In this document: piece after piece, positions 53,160 to 63,084 of the stretch
Layout: every line of letters starts with the position of its first letter
How positions within the stretch are numbered: position 1 is the first letter of the stretch
DNA from: Ensifer sp. PDNC004
Lineage (GTDB): Bacteria > Pseudomonadota > Alphaproteobacteria > Rhizobiales > Rhizobiaceae
DNA length: 64,000 nucleotides
Reading direction: 5' to 3'
NCBI RefSeq assembly: GCF_016919405.1
Contig: NZ_CP070353.1
Location: forward strand, 3,622,501-3,686,500
Notes under the pieces: generated by a model
Seen by the model: the letters and a program-made list of their open reading frames with translations, nothing else
Database searches by the model: none
Told to the model about the DNA's origin: nothing
Translations under genes and position numbers: made by a program

Positions 53160-53705
53160 ATGCCCGTTGTTCGCGGTAAGAATATCGAACCTCTCTATAC
53201 GGCTGAAACGATCGCTGCCCGCAACAGCGAGCTTGCCGGAATGATCGTCAACGGCCCGCACAAGGATCTGCTGGTGATCGCGGTGCTCAAAGGATCGTTC
53301 ATCTTCGCGGCCGATCTGATCCGCTCGATGCATACGGCCGGTCTCGCTCCGGAAGTCGAGTTCATCACGCTGTCGAGCTACGGCACCGGCACCGTTTCGC
53401 AGGGCGTCAAGATCACCAAGGACATCGACAGCGACGTGCACGGGCGCGACGTTCTGCTGATCGACGACATTCTGGAATCCGGCCGCACGCTGCGCTTTGC
53501 CAAGGAACTGATGTACGAGCGCGGCGCCCGCAACGTGACGATCGCGGTGCTGCTCGACAAGCGGGTCAAGCGCAAGGTCGAGCTCGAGGCGGATTATGTC
53601 GGCTTCGAATGCCCCGATCACTTCGTCGTCGGCTATGGCATGGACGTCGCCTATGCCTTCCGCGAGCTGCCGTTTGTCGGCGTTGTCACCGGCGACGCCG
53701 AGTAA
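53160..53705 (+). CDS. hpt: Hypoxanthine phosphoribosyltransferase
   Basis: Hpt salvages hypoxanthine (and guanine) with PRPP to IMP/GMP. The 181-aa protein has LLVIAVLKGSFIFAADLIRSM, the PRPP loop DVLLIDDILESGRTL and VGFECPDHFVVGYGMD near the C-terminus that holds the base. The gene stands alone between the membrane protein and cpdR. Confidence 0.94.
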   Translation: MPVVRGKNIEPLYTAETIAARNSELAGMIVNGPHKDLLVIAVLKGSFIFAADLIRSMHTAGLAPEVEFITLSSYGTGTVSQGVKITKDIDSDVHGRDVLLIDDILESGRTLRFAKELMYERGARNVTIAVLLDKRVKRKVELEADYVGFECPDHFVVGYGMDVAYAFRELPFVGVVTGDAE

Positions 53706-53927
53706 ACGTCCCGTTTTGGGGCATGCGCCCTGAAATCCAGTCGTTCGGCGTTTACCGAACACAAACGAAAAACTGGTTGTTTTGGTGCGTGCCGCAGTGA
53801 TTCTCGACGAGGATCGGCGGCGCTGCAGCGCCAGTGTGTCTCCCGATGATCCACGCTCGCTGTACCTTTGGATCAGGTGCGGGTGCCGGCGTGAACGCCG
53901 GACTCGGAAGCGAACGCGGAGGCCATG

Positions 53928-54287
53928 ATGGCGAAGATCCTGATTACCGAGGACGAGGATGCATTGCGTTCCTTCGTCGCGCGGGCCCTGAGGCTCGACG
54001 GCCACGAGACGGTCGAAGCGGGCGATGGGGCCGATGGCCTTGCTTGCCTGGAGGCCCAGGCCTTCGACCTTCTGCTTTCCGATATCCGCATGCCCGTGAT
54101 GGATGGCATCGAGCTGACGCACCAAGCGTCGGCCGCCTTTCCGGCCATGAAGATCCTGCTGATGACCGGCTATGCCGAGCAGCGCGAGCGGGCGGACGAT
54201 CTCACCGACAAGATCGTCGACGTCATCTCCAAGCCCTTTTCCCTTCCCGATATCCGCAAGGCAGTCGCCCTGGCGCTGGCCGCCTGA
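53928..54287 (+). CDS. cpdR: Single-domain response regulator CpdR
   Basis: CpdR is a receiver-only protein that, unphosphorylated, delivers ClpXP to degrade cell-cycle regulators such as CtrA. The 119-aa protein has acidic Asp9 and Asp11 (TEDED), phospho-acceptor Asp52 (LLLSDIRMPVMDG), the Thr of LLMTGYAEQ and the Lys of VISKPFSLPDI. It has no output domain. ATG 53928 is preferred; 53925 is adjacent. A strong terminator follows. Confidence 0.92.
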   Translation: MAKILITEDEDALRSFVARALRLDGHETVEAGDGADGLACLEAQAFDLLLSDIRMPVMDGIELTHQASAAFPAMKILLMTGYAEQRERADDLTDKIVDVISKPFSLPDIRKAVALALAA

Positions 54288-54322
54288 CGGGCAGACCCAC
54301 CGACCTGCATTACAGCAACAAG

Positions 54323-54364
54323 AACGCCCCCCGTCGCAGCGATTTCGATGCGACGGGGGGCGTT
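54323..54364. terminator. Strong convergent terminator after cpdR
   Basis: AACGCCCCCCGTCGCA and TGCGACGGGGGGCGTT form a perfect 16-base stem with a 10-base loop, between cpdR and the convergent TIGR02302 gene. It should stop transcription from both sides. Confidence 0.85.
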
Positions 54365-54416
54365 GTCATGTTCTGCCGTGATCGGGCAAGCGGCCGAAAC
54401 CGGGCGGATGCTCGGC

Positions 54417-57077
54417 TTAGCGCATGTCGAGCAGGCGTTCGAGGTACTGCCGCTCCTGCTCCGGCGACAGGCTGTCGCCGAGCCTGCGGCGAATCTCATC
54501 CAGGATCTGCCGCGCGCGCTGGGAATCGATCTCGTCTGGAACCTTGACCTGGTCGCCGAAATTCGGGCCGAGATTCTGTTGCCGCCGTCCGAGGGGATCG
54601 CGGCCGTTTTGACCGTATTGCGGCACGCCCATGCCAGGGCCGCCCTGACCTTGGCCCTGCATCTGGTTCATCATGTCCTGGGCGCCCTGGCGCAGCGCCT
54701 GTAGCGCGCGGCCCTGATTGCCAACGGCCTGTTCACCCTGGCCCTTGCCGAGCGCGCCGGAAGCGCCGTCCATTTCGCGCTTGGCTTCACCAAAGCCCTT
54801 GCCGGGCTTGATGCCCATGCTTTCCAGGCCCTTGTTCAGCTCGCCGAGCTGCTTTCCAATAGCGTCCTGCTGCTCTTTCAGCTGCTTCAGCGCATCCTTC
54901 AGCTGTTCGGCCGTCATGTCGTCGAGCGGATTGGGCTGACCGTTCGGATCGCCCTGCTGCCCCGGATCCTGCGGCATTTCCTGACCGAAGAGTTCGTTGT
55001 CCTCGCCCTGCAGCGGGTCGCCCCGCTGCATCCGGTCGCGCAGGGCCTGATCGAACTTGAAGGTCTCGTCCATCAGTTGCTGCTGCTGCTGCATCAGCTT
55101 GCCGAGCTTGTCCATCTGCTGGCGCATGGCGTCGTTCTGCTCGCCCATCTGCTGCTGTCCGCGGCCAGCCTGCAGGTTGTTCATCATGCGCTGCAGTTCC
55201 GAGAGCATCTGCTGTGCCTGATCGCGCGCACCCGACCGCGCCAGGTTCTCGATCTGGTTCATCATCTTCTCGAGGTCCTGCTGGCGCAGGATGTTGTTCG
55301 GGTCGAGCTTGCCGGTCATGCGCGGATTTTTCATCGCCTGCTCGGCGAGCGCCTGCATGTATTGCTGCATCGCCTGGCGCAGTTCCTGCATCAGCTTGGC
55401 GATTTCCTGGTCCGAAGCGTTGCGCTCCAGCGCATCCGACAGCGCCTGCTGGGCTTCGCGCAGACGGCGCTCGGCGAGCGACAGGTCGCCATCCTCGATC
55501 CCGAGCGCGATCTCCCACAGGTATCCGGCGGCATCGCGCAACATGTCGTCGTTATAGGCGAGCGCCATGCGGGCGCGCGCCGATTTCAACAGCAGGAAAT
55601 GGGTGAGGTTCGGGATCCAGTCCTCGGCAAGCGAGGTTACGGCGTCGTTGAGATCGATGGCGCGCGGCAGGTCGTTGGCATTGAGCGCGAAGACCTGACG
55701 CTGCTCGGCGACGGCACCGGCAAGCGGCTGCGAGAACTGGCGGGCAGGCAGGATCATCTCGTGCGGCGGGCTGCGGCCCTCCTGTCCGGCAGCATCCCGG
55801 GCGACGAGCGTCACCTCTACCCGCTTGCCGGCAAGCGGATGCTCGCTGAGGTTCCGGCTGGTCGTGCCCTTTGCCTCGCGCGCATTGCGGCGCGGCAGAT
55901 CGAGCCGGTACTCCGGCAGTGGATAGAGCGCGCGGGCGCCTTCTGCCGGTTCCTCGAGCGGCTTGATCTCAGCCCAGGCCTGGGCGATGCCGTAGTCGTC
56001 GTTGGCCGTGAACGTGATTTCGAGCGCCGCGTTGACGGTCGAATGAGGGATCCCGTCAAAGGCGATTTGAGGCACGCTGTCCGGGGTGATCTTGAACGCC
56101 CAGCGCTGGCTGCCGACGATGAGTTCGCCGTCCTTGACGACCTTGTAGACGTGGTTGCGGACGGCGGTCGCGTTGCGTGCCGGCTCGGTTGCAGCCACTT
56201 CGGCGACCTTCGGCCCGGCTTCGCCCACTTGCTGCTCGGTCTGTTTTTGCTCGGCCTTCTCGCCGGCCACCGGAATGACGATCGGTTCGCTGGCACGGGT
56301 TTCCGCATAACGCACGGACGCGTCTGCGCCGGCACCGGTGATCCGGACGGTGATGTCGCTGAACTGGGGAATGGTGATCGTCCCGGCATCCTCATTCACG
56401 ACCGCGGTCGCTTCGGGCTTGCCCGTCAGGAAGATCGGCGCCCGCCCGGTATAGGGCGGCGGCGTCACCCAGGCATCGACGCGGATATTGGCAGCCTCGA
56501 TTGACGTCTGCGGCAGCCGGAAGGCATCGCTCAGCAGTCCGGCGCGGTTGGAATAGGAATAGGCAAAGGCGACGCAGGCGAGAAGCACCGGCACGGCCCT
56601 GAGCGCGAAGGGATCGTGCCTGGCGATATCGGGCCGCGGCAGGCCGGTATCGAGCGCGCCGATCATCCGCGCCATGCGCGCCTGGTGTTCGCGCCAGAGC
56701 GCCTCACCCAGGGGATTGTCGGTCGCGGGGCGATCGTCCTGGACGCGGATCGCCTGATGCGGCAGAGCGTTGCGCTCTTCCAGCATGCGATCGGCATCGG
56801 CGTTCGCGGGCAGGCGGACCCGGCTGAGCGGAACGAGGGACGCGAGGAAGGCTAGGGCGAAAGCAAAGAGGGCCGCCGCATGCAGCCAGAAAGGCGCTGC
56901 GCGAAAGAAACCGAACCAGGCGAAGGCAAGAAACAGAAGGGCGACGGAGCCGGGCAGAAGGATGCGCGGAAGGACCTGCTCGGCGACCAGCACGGCGCGC
57001 GCCAGCCATCTCTTCAGCGCCAGAGTTCTCGAAAACGGCTTCGGTTGTGGCGTTTCATCCTGCCGGAATTGCGTCAT
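54417..57077 (-). CDS. TIGR02302 family membrane protein (DUF4175)
   Basis: The 886-aa protein has two or three N-terminal transmembrane helices (VALLFLAFAWFGFFRAAPFWLHAAALFAFALAFLASLVPLS and a later VPVLLACVAFAYSYSNR), a beta-rich central part, and a Gln/Met-rich coiled region at about residues 550-800 (many QQ, QMM and LQ repeats). This is the TIGR02302 architecture of Alphaproteobacteria, of unknown function and usually next to lysA. The Gln-rich part probably forms long helices in the periplasm or cytosol. It is 206 bases after lysA. Confidence 0.88.
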   Translation of the reverse strand: MTQFRQDETPQPKPFSRTLALKRWLARAVLVAEQVLPRILLPGSVALLFLAFAWFGFFRAAPFWLHAAALFAFALAFLASLVPLSRVRLPANADADRMLEERNALPHQAIRVQDDRPATDNPLGEALWREHQARMARMIGALDTGLPRPDIARHDPFALRAVPVLLACVAFAYSYSNRAGLLSDAFRLPQTSIEAANIRVDAWVTPPPYTGRAPIFLTGKPEATAVVNEDAGTITIPQFSDITVRITGAGADASVRYAETRASEPIVIPVAGEKAEQKQTEQQVGEAGPKVAEVAATEPARNATAVRNHVYKVVKDGELIVGSQRWAFKITPDSVPQIAFDGIPHSTVNAALEITFTANDDYGIAQAWAEIKPLEEPAEGARALYPLPEYRLDLPRRNAREAKGTTSRNLSEHPLAGKRVEVTLVARDAAGQEGRSPPHEMILPARQFSQPLAGAVAEQRQVFALNANDLPRAIDLNDAVTSLAEDWIPNLTHFLLLKSARARMALAYNDDMLRDAAGYLWEIALGIEDGDLSLAERRLREAQQALSDALERNASDQEIAKLMQELRQAMQQYMQALAEQAMKNPRMTGKLDPNNILRQQDLEKMMNQIENLARSGARDQAQQMLSELQRMMNNLQAGRGQQQMGEQNDAMRQQMDKLGKLMQQQQQLMDETFKFDQALRDRMQRGDPLQGEDNELFGQEMPQDPGQQGDPNGQPNPLDDMTAEQLKDALKQLKEQQDAIGKQLGELNKGLESMGIKPGKGFGEAKREMDGASGALGKGQGEQAVGNQGRALQALRQGAQDMMNQMQGQGQGGPGMGVPQYGQNGRDPLGRRQQNLGPNFGDQVKVPDEIDSQRARQILDEIRRRLGDSLSPEQERQYLERLLDMR

Positions 57078-57283
57078 CCGCCCAAGTTTCCTTTCGGTCG
57101 CCCATCAACGCTTGTGGCTGACCCAATATAGTGAGGCGACGGCCGCGCTCAAAAGAGCACGCAGCTTCGCCTATTCCGCTTGCGTTCAGGATACCATCGT
57201 TTGTGGCGAAGACGAGGGCGCATACACAATCGTGATCGTCTGCACGGCCGATCCACAGATTGCCGTTTCTGCGGCAGGACGGC

Positions 57284-58552
57284 TCAGTCGAGCCAGTCCG
57301 GCACCGAATCAAGACCGATCAGCGCATCATAGTCCTGGCGCGGACGGATGACGTGGAAACGGTCGCCCTTGACCAAAACTTCCGGGATAAGCAGCCGGGA
57401 ATTGTAGGTGCTGGCCTGCACGGCGCCGTAGGCACCGGCCGAGCTGATGGCGAAGAGATCGCCGGGCTTCGGCATCGCCATCTCGCGGTCGAGCGCCAGA
57501 TAGTCGCCGGTTTCGCAGACCGGGCCCACGACGTCGGCGCGGATGCGCGGCGCGTTGGCGGCGGAAATGCGGACCGGGCGGATCTCGTGATAGGCCTCAT
57601 AGAGGGTCGGGCGGATGAGATCGTTCATCGCACCGTCGACGATGACGAAGGTCTTGTCGCCGCCGTCCTTCACATAGATGACTTCTGTCACCAGAATGCC
57701 GGCATTGCCGACGATCAGCCGCCCCGGCTCGGTGACGATCTTGCAACCGAGCGACTGCAGCTGGCTCTTGACGATTTCCGCATAGGCGTCCGGCAGCGGC
57801 GGCGGATTGTTGTCGTCCTTGTAGGGAATGCCGAGGCCCCCGCCGATGTCGACGTGATCGATCGAATGGCCGTCGGAGCGGAGCGTGTCGACCAGTTCGC
57901 GCAGCAGCTTGAAGGCGGCGTCGAAGGGCTGCAGCTCGGTGATCTGGCTGCCGATATGCATGTCGATGCCGGTCACCTGAATGCCGGGCAGGGTTGCGGC
58001 ATGGGCGTAGACGGCGCGGGCGCGCTCCCACGAAATGCCGAACTTGTTTTCCTTCTTGCCGGTCGAGATCTTCGCATGCGTGCCGGCGTCCACATCCGGA
58101 TTGATGCGGAAGGATACATGGGCGCGCTTGCCGGCACGCACGGCGCGCTGGTTGAGCACTTCGAGTTCCGGCTCGGACTCGACGTTGAAGCAGTAGATGC
58201 CGGCCTCCAGTGCCAGATCCATTTCCTGCGGCGTCTTGCCGACGCCGGAGAACATGATGCGGCTTGCCGGGATGCCGGCTGCAAGCGCGCGGCGCAGTTC
58301 GCCGCCCGAGACGACGTCGACGCCAGCGCCGAGGCGGCCGAGCGTCTTCAGCACTGCCTGGTTCGAGTTGGCCTTCATCGCATAGCAGACCATCGCATCC
58401 ACATCGGCAAAAGCCTTGGAGAACACCGTGTAGTGGCGCTCGAGTGTGGCGGTCGAATAGCAGTAGAAGGGCGTGCCGACGGCGCGGGCGATATCGGTCA
58501 CCGGCACATCTTCGGCGTAGAGAATTCCGTCGCGGTACTGAAAATGGTTCAC
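57284..58552 (-). CDS. lysA: Diaminopimelate decarboxylase
   Basis: LysA converts meso-diaminopimelate to lysine with PLP. The 422-aa protein has the PLP lysine in VCYAMKANSNQAVLKTL, HIGSQITELQPF, GGGLGIPY, EPGRLIVGNAG, and CETGDYLA. GTG 58552 gives the conserved start NHFQYRDG; an upstream TTG at 58576 is less likely. It follows lptM and argH on the same strand, the usual rhizobial order. Confidence 0.95.
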   Translation of the reverse strand: MNHFQYRDGILYAEDVPVTDIARAVGTPFYCYSTATLERHYTVFSKAFADVDAMVCYAMKANSNQAVLKTLGRLGAGVDVVSGGELRRALAAGIPASRIMFSGVGKTPQEMDLALEAGIYCFNVESEPELEVLNQRAVRAGKRAHVSFRINPDVDAGTHAKISTGKKENKFGISWERARAVYAHAATLPGIQVTGIDMHIGSQITELQPFDAAFKLLRELVDTLRSDGHSIDHVDIGGGLGIPYKDDNNPPPLPDAYAEIVKSQLQSLGCKIVTEPGRLIVGNAGILVTEVIYVKDGGDKTFVIVDGAMNDLIRPTLYEAYHEIRPVRISAANAPRIRADVVGPVCETGDYLALDREMAMPKPGDLFAISSAGAYGAVQASTYNSRLLIPEVLVKGDRFHVIRPRQDYDALIGLDSVPDWLD

Positions 58553-58624
58553 GTCAGGCAGCTCGGCTTTGAGCAATTCCAGGAAAGTGCGAAGCGGCTT
58601 CCGTTCGGAATTGCATAATTTCTA

Positions 58625-58819
58625 CTAGAGGAGGGGATCGAGCAGGAACGAACGCTCGTCCGCTTTTTCCTTCTGCTCGACAGTTCCTGCCGGCGCCTTG
58701 GTGTTGATCGGCGCGGTCGAGCCGGGGCGATCGAGGTCGCCTTTGCGTCCGCAACCGACAAGAACCAGCCCGGGGATCGCCAGCAGAAGTGCAAGCCGGG
58801 CCGCCTTCGTGAATGTCAT
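58625..58819 (-). CDS. lptM: LptM-like lipoprotein
   Basis: The 64-aa protein is a short lipoprotein: signal MTFTKAARLALLLAIPGLVL, lipobox LVGC, then the family motif CGRKGDLDRP. In E. coli LptM (YifL) helps the LPS translocon protein LptD mature. The C-terminal tail is acidic/basic and variable. It lies between argH and lysA, as expected for alphaproteobacterial LptM. The specific role in this organism is inferred. Confidence 0.85.
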   Translation of the reverse strand: MTFTKAARLALLLAIPGLVLVGCGRKGDLDRPGSTAPINTKAPAGTVEQKEKADERSFLLDPLL

Positions 58820-58936
58820 CGTAATTTTCCTTCGCGGGAACTGATGCAGGTGCGATGTCTTACCGATTTTTCAGGCACTTGTGCACCCTGTTTCTGCGGG
58901 CGAGGAACCGCCCGCAGCGGGCTTGGCGCGGATGCC

Positions 58937-60340
58937 CTAGTTGCGGGCGCGCCACCAGGCGATCTGCTTGCGGACCTCGTTCGGCGCGGTGCCACCGAAG
59001 GAGGTACGGCTGGCCACGGAGGCTTCGACCGTCAGGACATCGAAGACCTTGTCGGTGATGTCGGCATGGATCGACTGCAGGTCGGCAAGCGAAAGGTCAG
59101 CGAGATCGCAGCTCTTCTGTTCGGCAAGCGCCACGGCGCGGCCGGTGACATGGTGGGCGTCGCGGAAGGGGAGGCCCGCCTCACGCACCAGCCAGTCGGC
59201 AAGGTCGGTCGCGGTCGAATAGCCGGAGCCGGCGGCCGCCTTCATGCGGTCGGTGCGGATGGTTACGTCACGCACCATGCCGGTCATGGCGGCGATCGCC
59301 AGTTCGAGGCTTTCGGCGGCGTCGAAGACCTGTTCCTTATCTTCCTGCATGTCCTTGGAATAGGCGAGCGGCAGGCCCTTCATGACCGTGAGCAGCGCGA
59401 CCAACGAGCCGTTGATGCGGCCGGTCTTGGCGCGCACCAGTTCTGCAGCATCCGGGTTCTTCTTCTGCGGCATGATCGAGGAGCCGGTCGAGAACGCATC
59501 CGACAGGCGGATGAAGCCGAACTGCGGCGTCGACCAGATGACGATCTCTTCGGCAAGGCGCGACAGGTGCGTGGCAGTGATCGAGGCCATCGACAGGAAT
59601 TCGAGCGCGAAGTCGCGGTCCGATACCGTGTCGATCGAGTTGCGGGTCGGGCCGGCAAAGCCGAGCGCCTTGGCGGTCATGTGGCGGTCGATCGGGAAGC
59701 CGGTGCCGGCAAGGGCTGCGGCGCCGATCGGGCTTTCGTCCATGTGCTCGATGGCGTGGCGCACGCGCGAGCGGTCGCGGCCAAACATCTCGACATAGGC
59801 CATGCAATGGTGGCCGAAGGTAACGGGCTGTGCGGTCTGCAGGTGGGTGAAACCGGGCATGACGGTATCGGCATGTTCCTCGGCGCGGTCGAGAAAGGCG
59901 GCGATCAGCGCCGTCAGCGCCTTCTCCGTCCGCTGCAACTCTTCCTTGACCCAGAGGCGGAAGTCGAGCGCCACCTGGTCGTTGCGCGAGCGGGCGGTGT
60001 GCAGGCGGCCGGCCGCGGGACCGATGAGGGTTGCGAGCCGGGCTTCGATATTCATGTGAATGTCTTCGAGACGGCGCGAAAACTCGAACGCACCGCTTTC
60101 GATCTCTGACAGGATCGTGTTCAGGCCGTGAACGATCTTGTCTTTGTCGTCAGCCGAAATGATGCCTTGATGCGCCAGCATCGTCGCATGCGCTATTGAG
60201 CCGCGGATGTCCTGGGCATAGAGCTTCTTGTCGAAGCCGATCGAGGCATTTATTTCCTCCATGATCGCGTCCGGACCCGAGGCAAAGCGACCGCCCCACA
60301 TCTGGTTGGAGGATTTCGTCTCGGAATTGCCGTCAGCCAT
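58937..60340 (-). CDS. argH: Argininosuccinate lyase
   Basis: ArgH splits argininosuccinate to arginine and fumarate. The 467-aa protein has [49 protein letters not shown] and the superfamily signature [12 protein letters not shown] with the catalytic Ser. It is divergent from tlpA with only 26 bases to the latter's start, so their promoters lie within the opposite genes or overlap. Confidence 0.96.
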   Translation of the reverse strand: MADGNSETKSSNQMWGGRFASGPDAIMEEINASIGFDKKLYAQDIRGSIAHATMLAHQGIISADDKDKIVHGLNTILSEIESGAFEFSRRLEDIHMNIEARLATLIGPAAGRLHTARSRNDQVALDFRLWVKEELQRTEKALTALIAAFLDRAEEHADTVMPGFTHLQTAQPVTFGHHCMAYVEMFGRDRSRVRHAIEHMDESPIGAAALAGTGFPIDRHMTAKALGFAGPTRNSIDTVSDRDFALEFLSMASITATHLSRLAEEIVIWSTPQFGFIRLSDAFSTGSSIMPQKKNPDAAELVRAKTGRINGSLVALLTVMKGLPLAYSKDMQEDKEQVFDAAESLELAIAAMTGMVRDVTIRTDRMKAAAGSGYSTATDLADWLVREAGLPFRDAHHVTGRAVALAEQKSCDLADLSLADLQSIHADITDKVFDVLTVEASVASRTSFGGTAPNEVRKQIAWWRARN

Positions 60341-60366
60341 GAAGAATGCCCGCCTTGGAGAATGAA

Positions 60367-61038
60367 ATGCCCGACCAGAAGAAATCCCCCCCGGCCGTGA
60401 AACTGTTCGCGCTCGCCGCCCTGTTCGGCGTGATCGTCGGTGCGGCAGCGGTATACGTGAAGGAGACCGGGTCTGGCAATGGCGAGACGGCCGAAACGGC
60501 TGCAGCCAGCTGCCCGCTGACCTCGGCCAAGGTCGCCTCGCTGACGCCCTTCATGAAGGGGCAGGTCGCCGCGATGTCGCCGGCGTCGGCACCGCGGCCG
60601 ATCGCGCTAGACTTCAATGGCCCGGACGGCAAGCCGACCAATGTCTCGGCCTTTGCCGGCAAAACGCTGCTCGTCAATCTCTGGGCCACCTGGTGTGTTC
60701 CCTGCCGCGAAGAAATGCCCGCCTTGAACGCCCTGCAGAAGTCGCTCGGCAGCGACAAGTTCGAAGTGGTGGCGATCAATATCGATGTCGGCGACGACGA
60801 GAAGCCGAAGGCTTTCCTCGACGAGACCGCCGTGCACGCGCTTGGCTATTACCGCGACGCTTCGATGGGCGTGTTCAACAACATGAAGAAGGAAGGGCTG
60901 GCTTTCGGCCTGCCGGCAACCCTGTTGCTCGACGACAAGGGCTGCCTGATCGGCTCGATGAATGGCCCGGCCGCCTGGGACAGCGACGATGCCAAGGCGC
61001 TGATCAGCGCTGCGCTTGCCCCGGCTGCGGGAAGCTGA
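60367..61038 (+). CDS. tlpA: Thiol:disulfide interchange protein TlpA
   Basis: TlpA is a membrane-anchored periplasmic thioredoxin that reduces cytochrome-oxidase copper chaperones and subunits. The 223-aa protein from ATG 60367 ([31 protein letters not shown]) has one N-terminal helix, a Cys in [10 protein letters not shown] as in Bradyrhizobium TlpA, and the thioredoxin motif [13 protein letters not shown]. It is divergent from argH. A bidirectional terminator follows. Confidence 0.92.
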   Translation: MPDQKKSPPAVKLFALAALFGVIVGAAAVYVKETGSGNGETAETAAASCPLTSAKVASLTPFMKGQVAAMSPASAPRPIALDFNGPDGKPTNVSAFAGKTLLVNLWATWCVPCREEMPALNALQKSLGSDKFEVVAINIDVGDDEKPKAFLDETAVHALGYYRDASMGVFNNMKKEGLAFGLPATLLLDDKGCLIGSMNGPAAWDSDDAKALISAALAPAAGS

Positions 61039-61060
61039 AGGGGCCTGGATCTAGACAAAG

Positions 61061-61087
61061 AAAAACCCGGCGGATCGCCGGGTTTTT
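61061..61087. terminator. Bidirectional rho-independent terminator
   Basis: AAAAACCCGGCG and CGCCGGGTTTTT pair perfectly around GAT, giving T-runs in both directions, between tlpA and the convergent hbdA. Confidence 0.92.
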
Positions 61088-61107
61088 CTTGTCAGATGCT
61101 GACGGAA

Positions 61108-61980
61108 TTAGCGGGTGGGAACCGGCACTTCGCCGCGATAGTCGTAGAAGCCGCGCCCGGACTTGCGGCCGAGCCAGCCTGCTTCGACATATTTTACCAG
61201 CAGCGGGCAGGGGCGGTACTTCGAATCTGCCAGGCCATCATAGAGCACCTGCATGATCGAGAGGCAGGTGTCGAGGCCGATGAAGTCGGCAAGCTGGAGC
61301 GGGCCCATCGGATGGTTGGCGCCGAGCTTCATGGCGGTGTCGATCGCCTCGACGCTGCCGACGCCTTCGTACAGCGTGTAGATCGCCTCGTTGATCATCG
61401 GCAAAAGGATGCGGTTGACGATGAAGGCCGGGAAGTCTTCGGCGACCGTCACGGTCTTGTCGAGCGTCGCGACGAATTCCTTGGCGGTCTTGAAGGTCTG
61501 CTCGTCGGTGGCGATGCCGCGCACGAGCTCGACCAGCTTCATGACCGGAACCGGGTTCATGAAGTGGATGCCCATGAAGTGCTCGGGGCGATCGGTGGCG
61601 GAGGCGAGGCGGGTGATCGACAGCGACGAGGTATTCGTCGCGAGAATCGCTTCCGGCTTCAGGATCGGACAAACCTGGCCATAGATCTTGCGCTTGATCG
61701 TCTCGTCTTCGGTGACGGCTTCGATCACCAGATCGGCCTGCGACAGGTCGTTGATGTCGGAAGAGCCCTTGATCAGGGCAAGTGCCGCCTTGCGGGCCTC
61801 GTCGGTCATCTTGCCGGAGGAGACCTGACGGGCAAGGTTGCCGTTGACGGTGGCAAGGCCTGCTTCGATCCGCTCGGCGGCCAGATCATAGATCTGTACC
61901 TTGTATCCGGCGATTGCCGAAACATGTGCGATGCCACAGCCCATTTGCCCGGCACCAATAATTCCGACCGTCTTGATCAT
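61108..61980 (-). CDS. hbdA: 3-hydroxybutyryl-CoA dehydrogenase
   Basis: The enzyme interconverts acetoacetyl-CoA and 3-hydroxybutyryl-CoA with NAD(P). The 290-aa protein starts at ATG 61980 (MIKTVGIIGAGQMGCGIAHVSAIAG), has LATNTSSLSITRLA, GIHFMNPVPVMKLVE, the His of HFMNP and the C-terminal ANHPMGPLQLADFIGLDTCLSIMQ. It follows etfA after 151 bases and is typical of the etfBA-hbdA cluster, linking beta-oxidation to electron transfer. Confidence 0.94.
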   Translation of the reverse strand: MIKTVGIIGAGQMGCGIAHVSAIAGYKVQIYDLAAERIEAGLATVNGNLARQVSSGKMTDEARKAALALIKGSSDINDLSQADLVIEAVTEDETIKRKIYGQVCPILKPEAILATNTSSLSITRLASATDRPEHFMGIHFMNPVPVMKLVELVRGIATDEQTFKTAKEFVATLDKTVTVAEDFPAFIVNRILLPMINEAIYTLYEGVGSVEAIDTAMKLGANHPMGPLQLADFIGLDTCLSIMQVLYDGLADSKYRPCPLLVKYVEAGWLGRKSGRGFYDYRGEVPVPTR

Positions 61981-62035
61981 CGCAGCGAACATCCATCTTC
62001 AAAGCTTGGCGGTGAGGCCGCCGTCAGACATGCAA

Positions 62036-62060
62036 ACCGGGCCGGTTTGGCCGGCCCGGT
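62036..62060 (-). terminator. Hairpin between etfA and hbdA
   Basis: ACCGGGCCGG and CCGGCCCGGT form a perfect 10-base stem with a 5-base loop in the etfA-hbdA gap; on the minus strand it is followed by TTTG. It may partially terminate the etf transcript, letting hbdA be expressed at a lower or separate level. Confidence 0.6.
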
Positions 62061-62131
62061 AGATTGTTAATGCCAAGTCCCCGCTTTTGCCAGCCCTTTT
62101 CACGGGTGCGGCGGGTGGCATCGATTTGGGC

Positions 62132-63061
62132 TTACAGTGCCTTCTGCAACTCCGGCAGAGCGTCGAAAAGATCAGCAACCAGGCCGTAGTCTGCGACCTG
62201 GAAGATCGGCGCCTCTTCGTCCTTGTTGATCGCGACGATGACCTTGCTGTCCTTCATGCCGGCGAGGTGCTGGATGGCACCGGAAATGCCGCAGGCGATG
62301 TAGAGATCAGGCGCGACGACCTTGCCGGTCTGGCCGACCTGCCAGTCGTTGGGCGCGTAACCAGCGTCGACCGCAGCGCGCGAAGCGCCGACGGCAGCAC
62401 CGAGCTTGTCGGCAACCGGCAGTATCACTTCCTGGAACTTCTCGGACGAGCCGAGCGCACGGCCGCCGGAGATGATGATCTTGGCAGAGGTGAGCTCCGG
62501 ACGATCGGACGACGACAGCGCGTCGGCGACGAAGGAGGAAACGCCGGGGTTGGCGGCAGCCGAAACGCTCTCGATCGCAGCCGAACCGCCTTCAGCGGCC
62601 GAGGCGAAGGAGGCGGTGCGCACGGTGATGACGCGCTTGGCTTCCGTCGTCTGCACGGTCTGGATGGCGTTGCCGGCATAGATCGGGCGCTTGAAGGTGT
62701 CGGAAGAGACAACTTCGATGATTTCGGAGACCTGGCTGACGTCGAGCAGGGCTGCGACGCGCGGCATGACGTTCTTGCCGACCGAGGTCGCGGCCGCAAC
62801 GATCGTGTCGTAGTTGCCGGCGAGCGAGACGATGAGGGCGGCCAGCGGCTCGGCGAGGTTGTTGGCCAGCGAGGCGTCGTCGGCGACGAGCACCTTGGCT
62901 ACGCCCGCAAGCTTGGCCGCCTGTTCGGCCGCAGCCTTGGCGCCGGCGCCGGCAACGAGGATGTGCACGTCGCCGCCGATCTTGGAGGCCGCGCTCAGCG
63001 CCTTGGCGGTCTGGTCGGAAAGGTGGTTGCTGTCGTGATCAGCCAGAAGAAGAATGGCCAT
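62132..63061 (-). CDS. etfA: Electron transfer flavoprotein subunit alpha
   Basis: EtfA holds FAD and, with EtfB, carries electrons from acyl-CoA and other dehydrogenases to ETF-quinone oxidoreductase. The 309-aa protein has the N-terminal ETF domain and the FAD domain ([68 protein letters not shown]). It lies 23 bases after etfB. Confidence 0.96.
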   Translation of the reverse strand: MAILLLADHDSNHLSDQTAKALSAASKIGGDVHILVAGAGAKAAAEQAAKLAGVAKVLVADDASLANNLAEPLAALIVSLAGNYDTIVAAATSVGKNVMPRVAALLDVSQVSEIIEVVSSDTFKRPIYAGNAIQTVQTTEAKRVITVRTASFASAAEGGSAAIESVSAAANPGVSSFVADALSSSDRPELTSAKIIISGGRALGSSEKFQEVILPVADKLGAAVGASRAAVDAGYAPNDWQVGQTGKVVAPDLYIACGISGAIQHLAGMKDSKVIVAINKDEEAPIFQVADYGLVADLFDALPELQKAL

Positions 63062-63084
63062 GATGATGTCTCCCTTTCCTGAAC

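Noticed and set aside
55077..56504. 475-codon frame opposite the TIGR02302 gene
   Set aside because: Antisense shadow of the Gln-rich coding region, with Leu/His runs caused by CTG/CAG codons.
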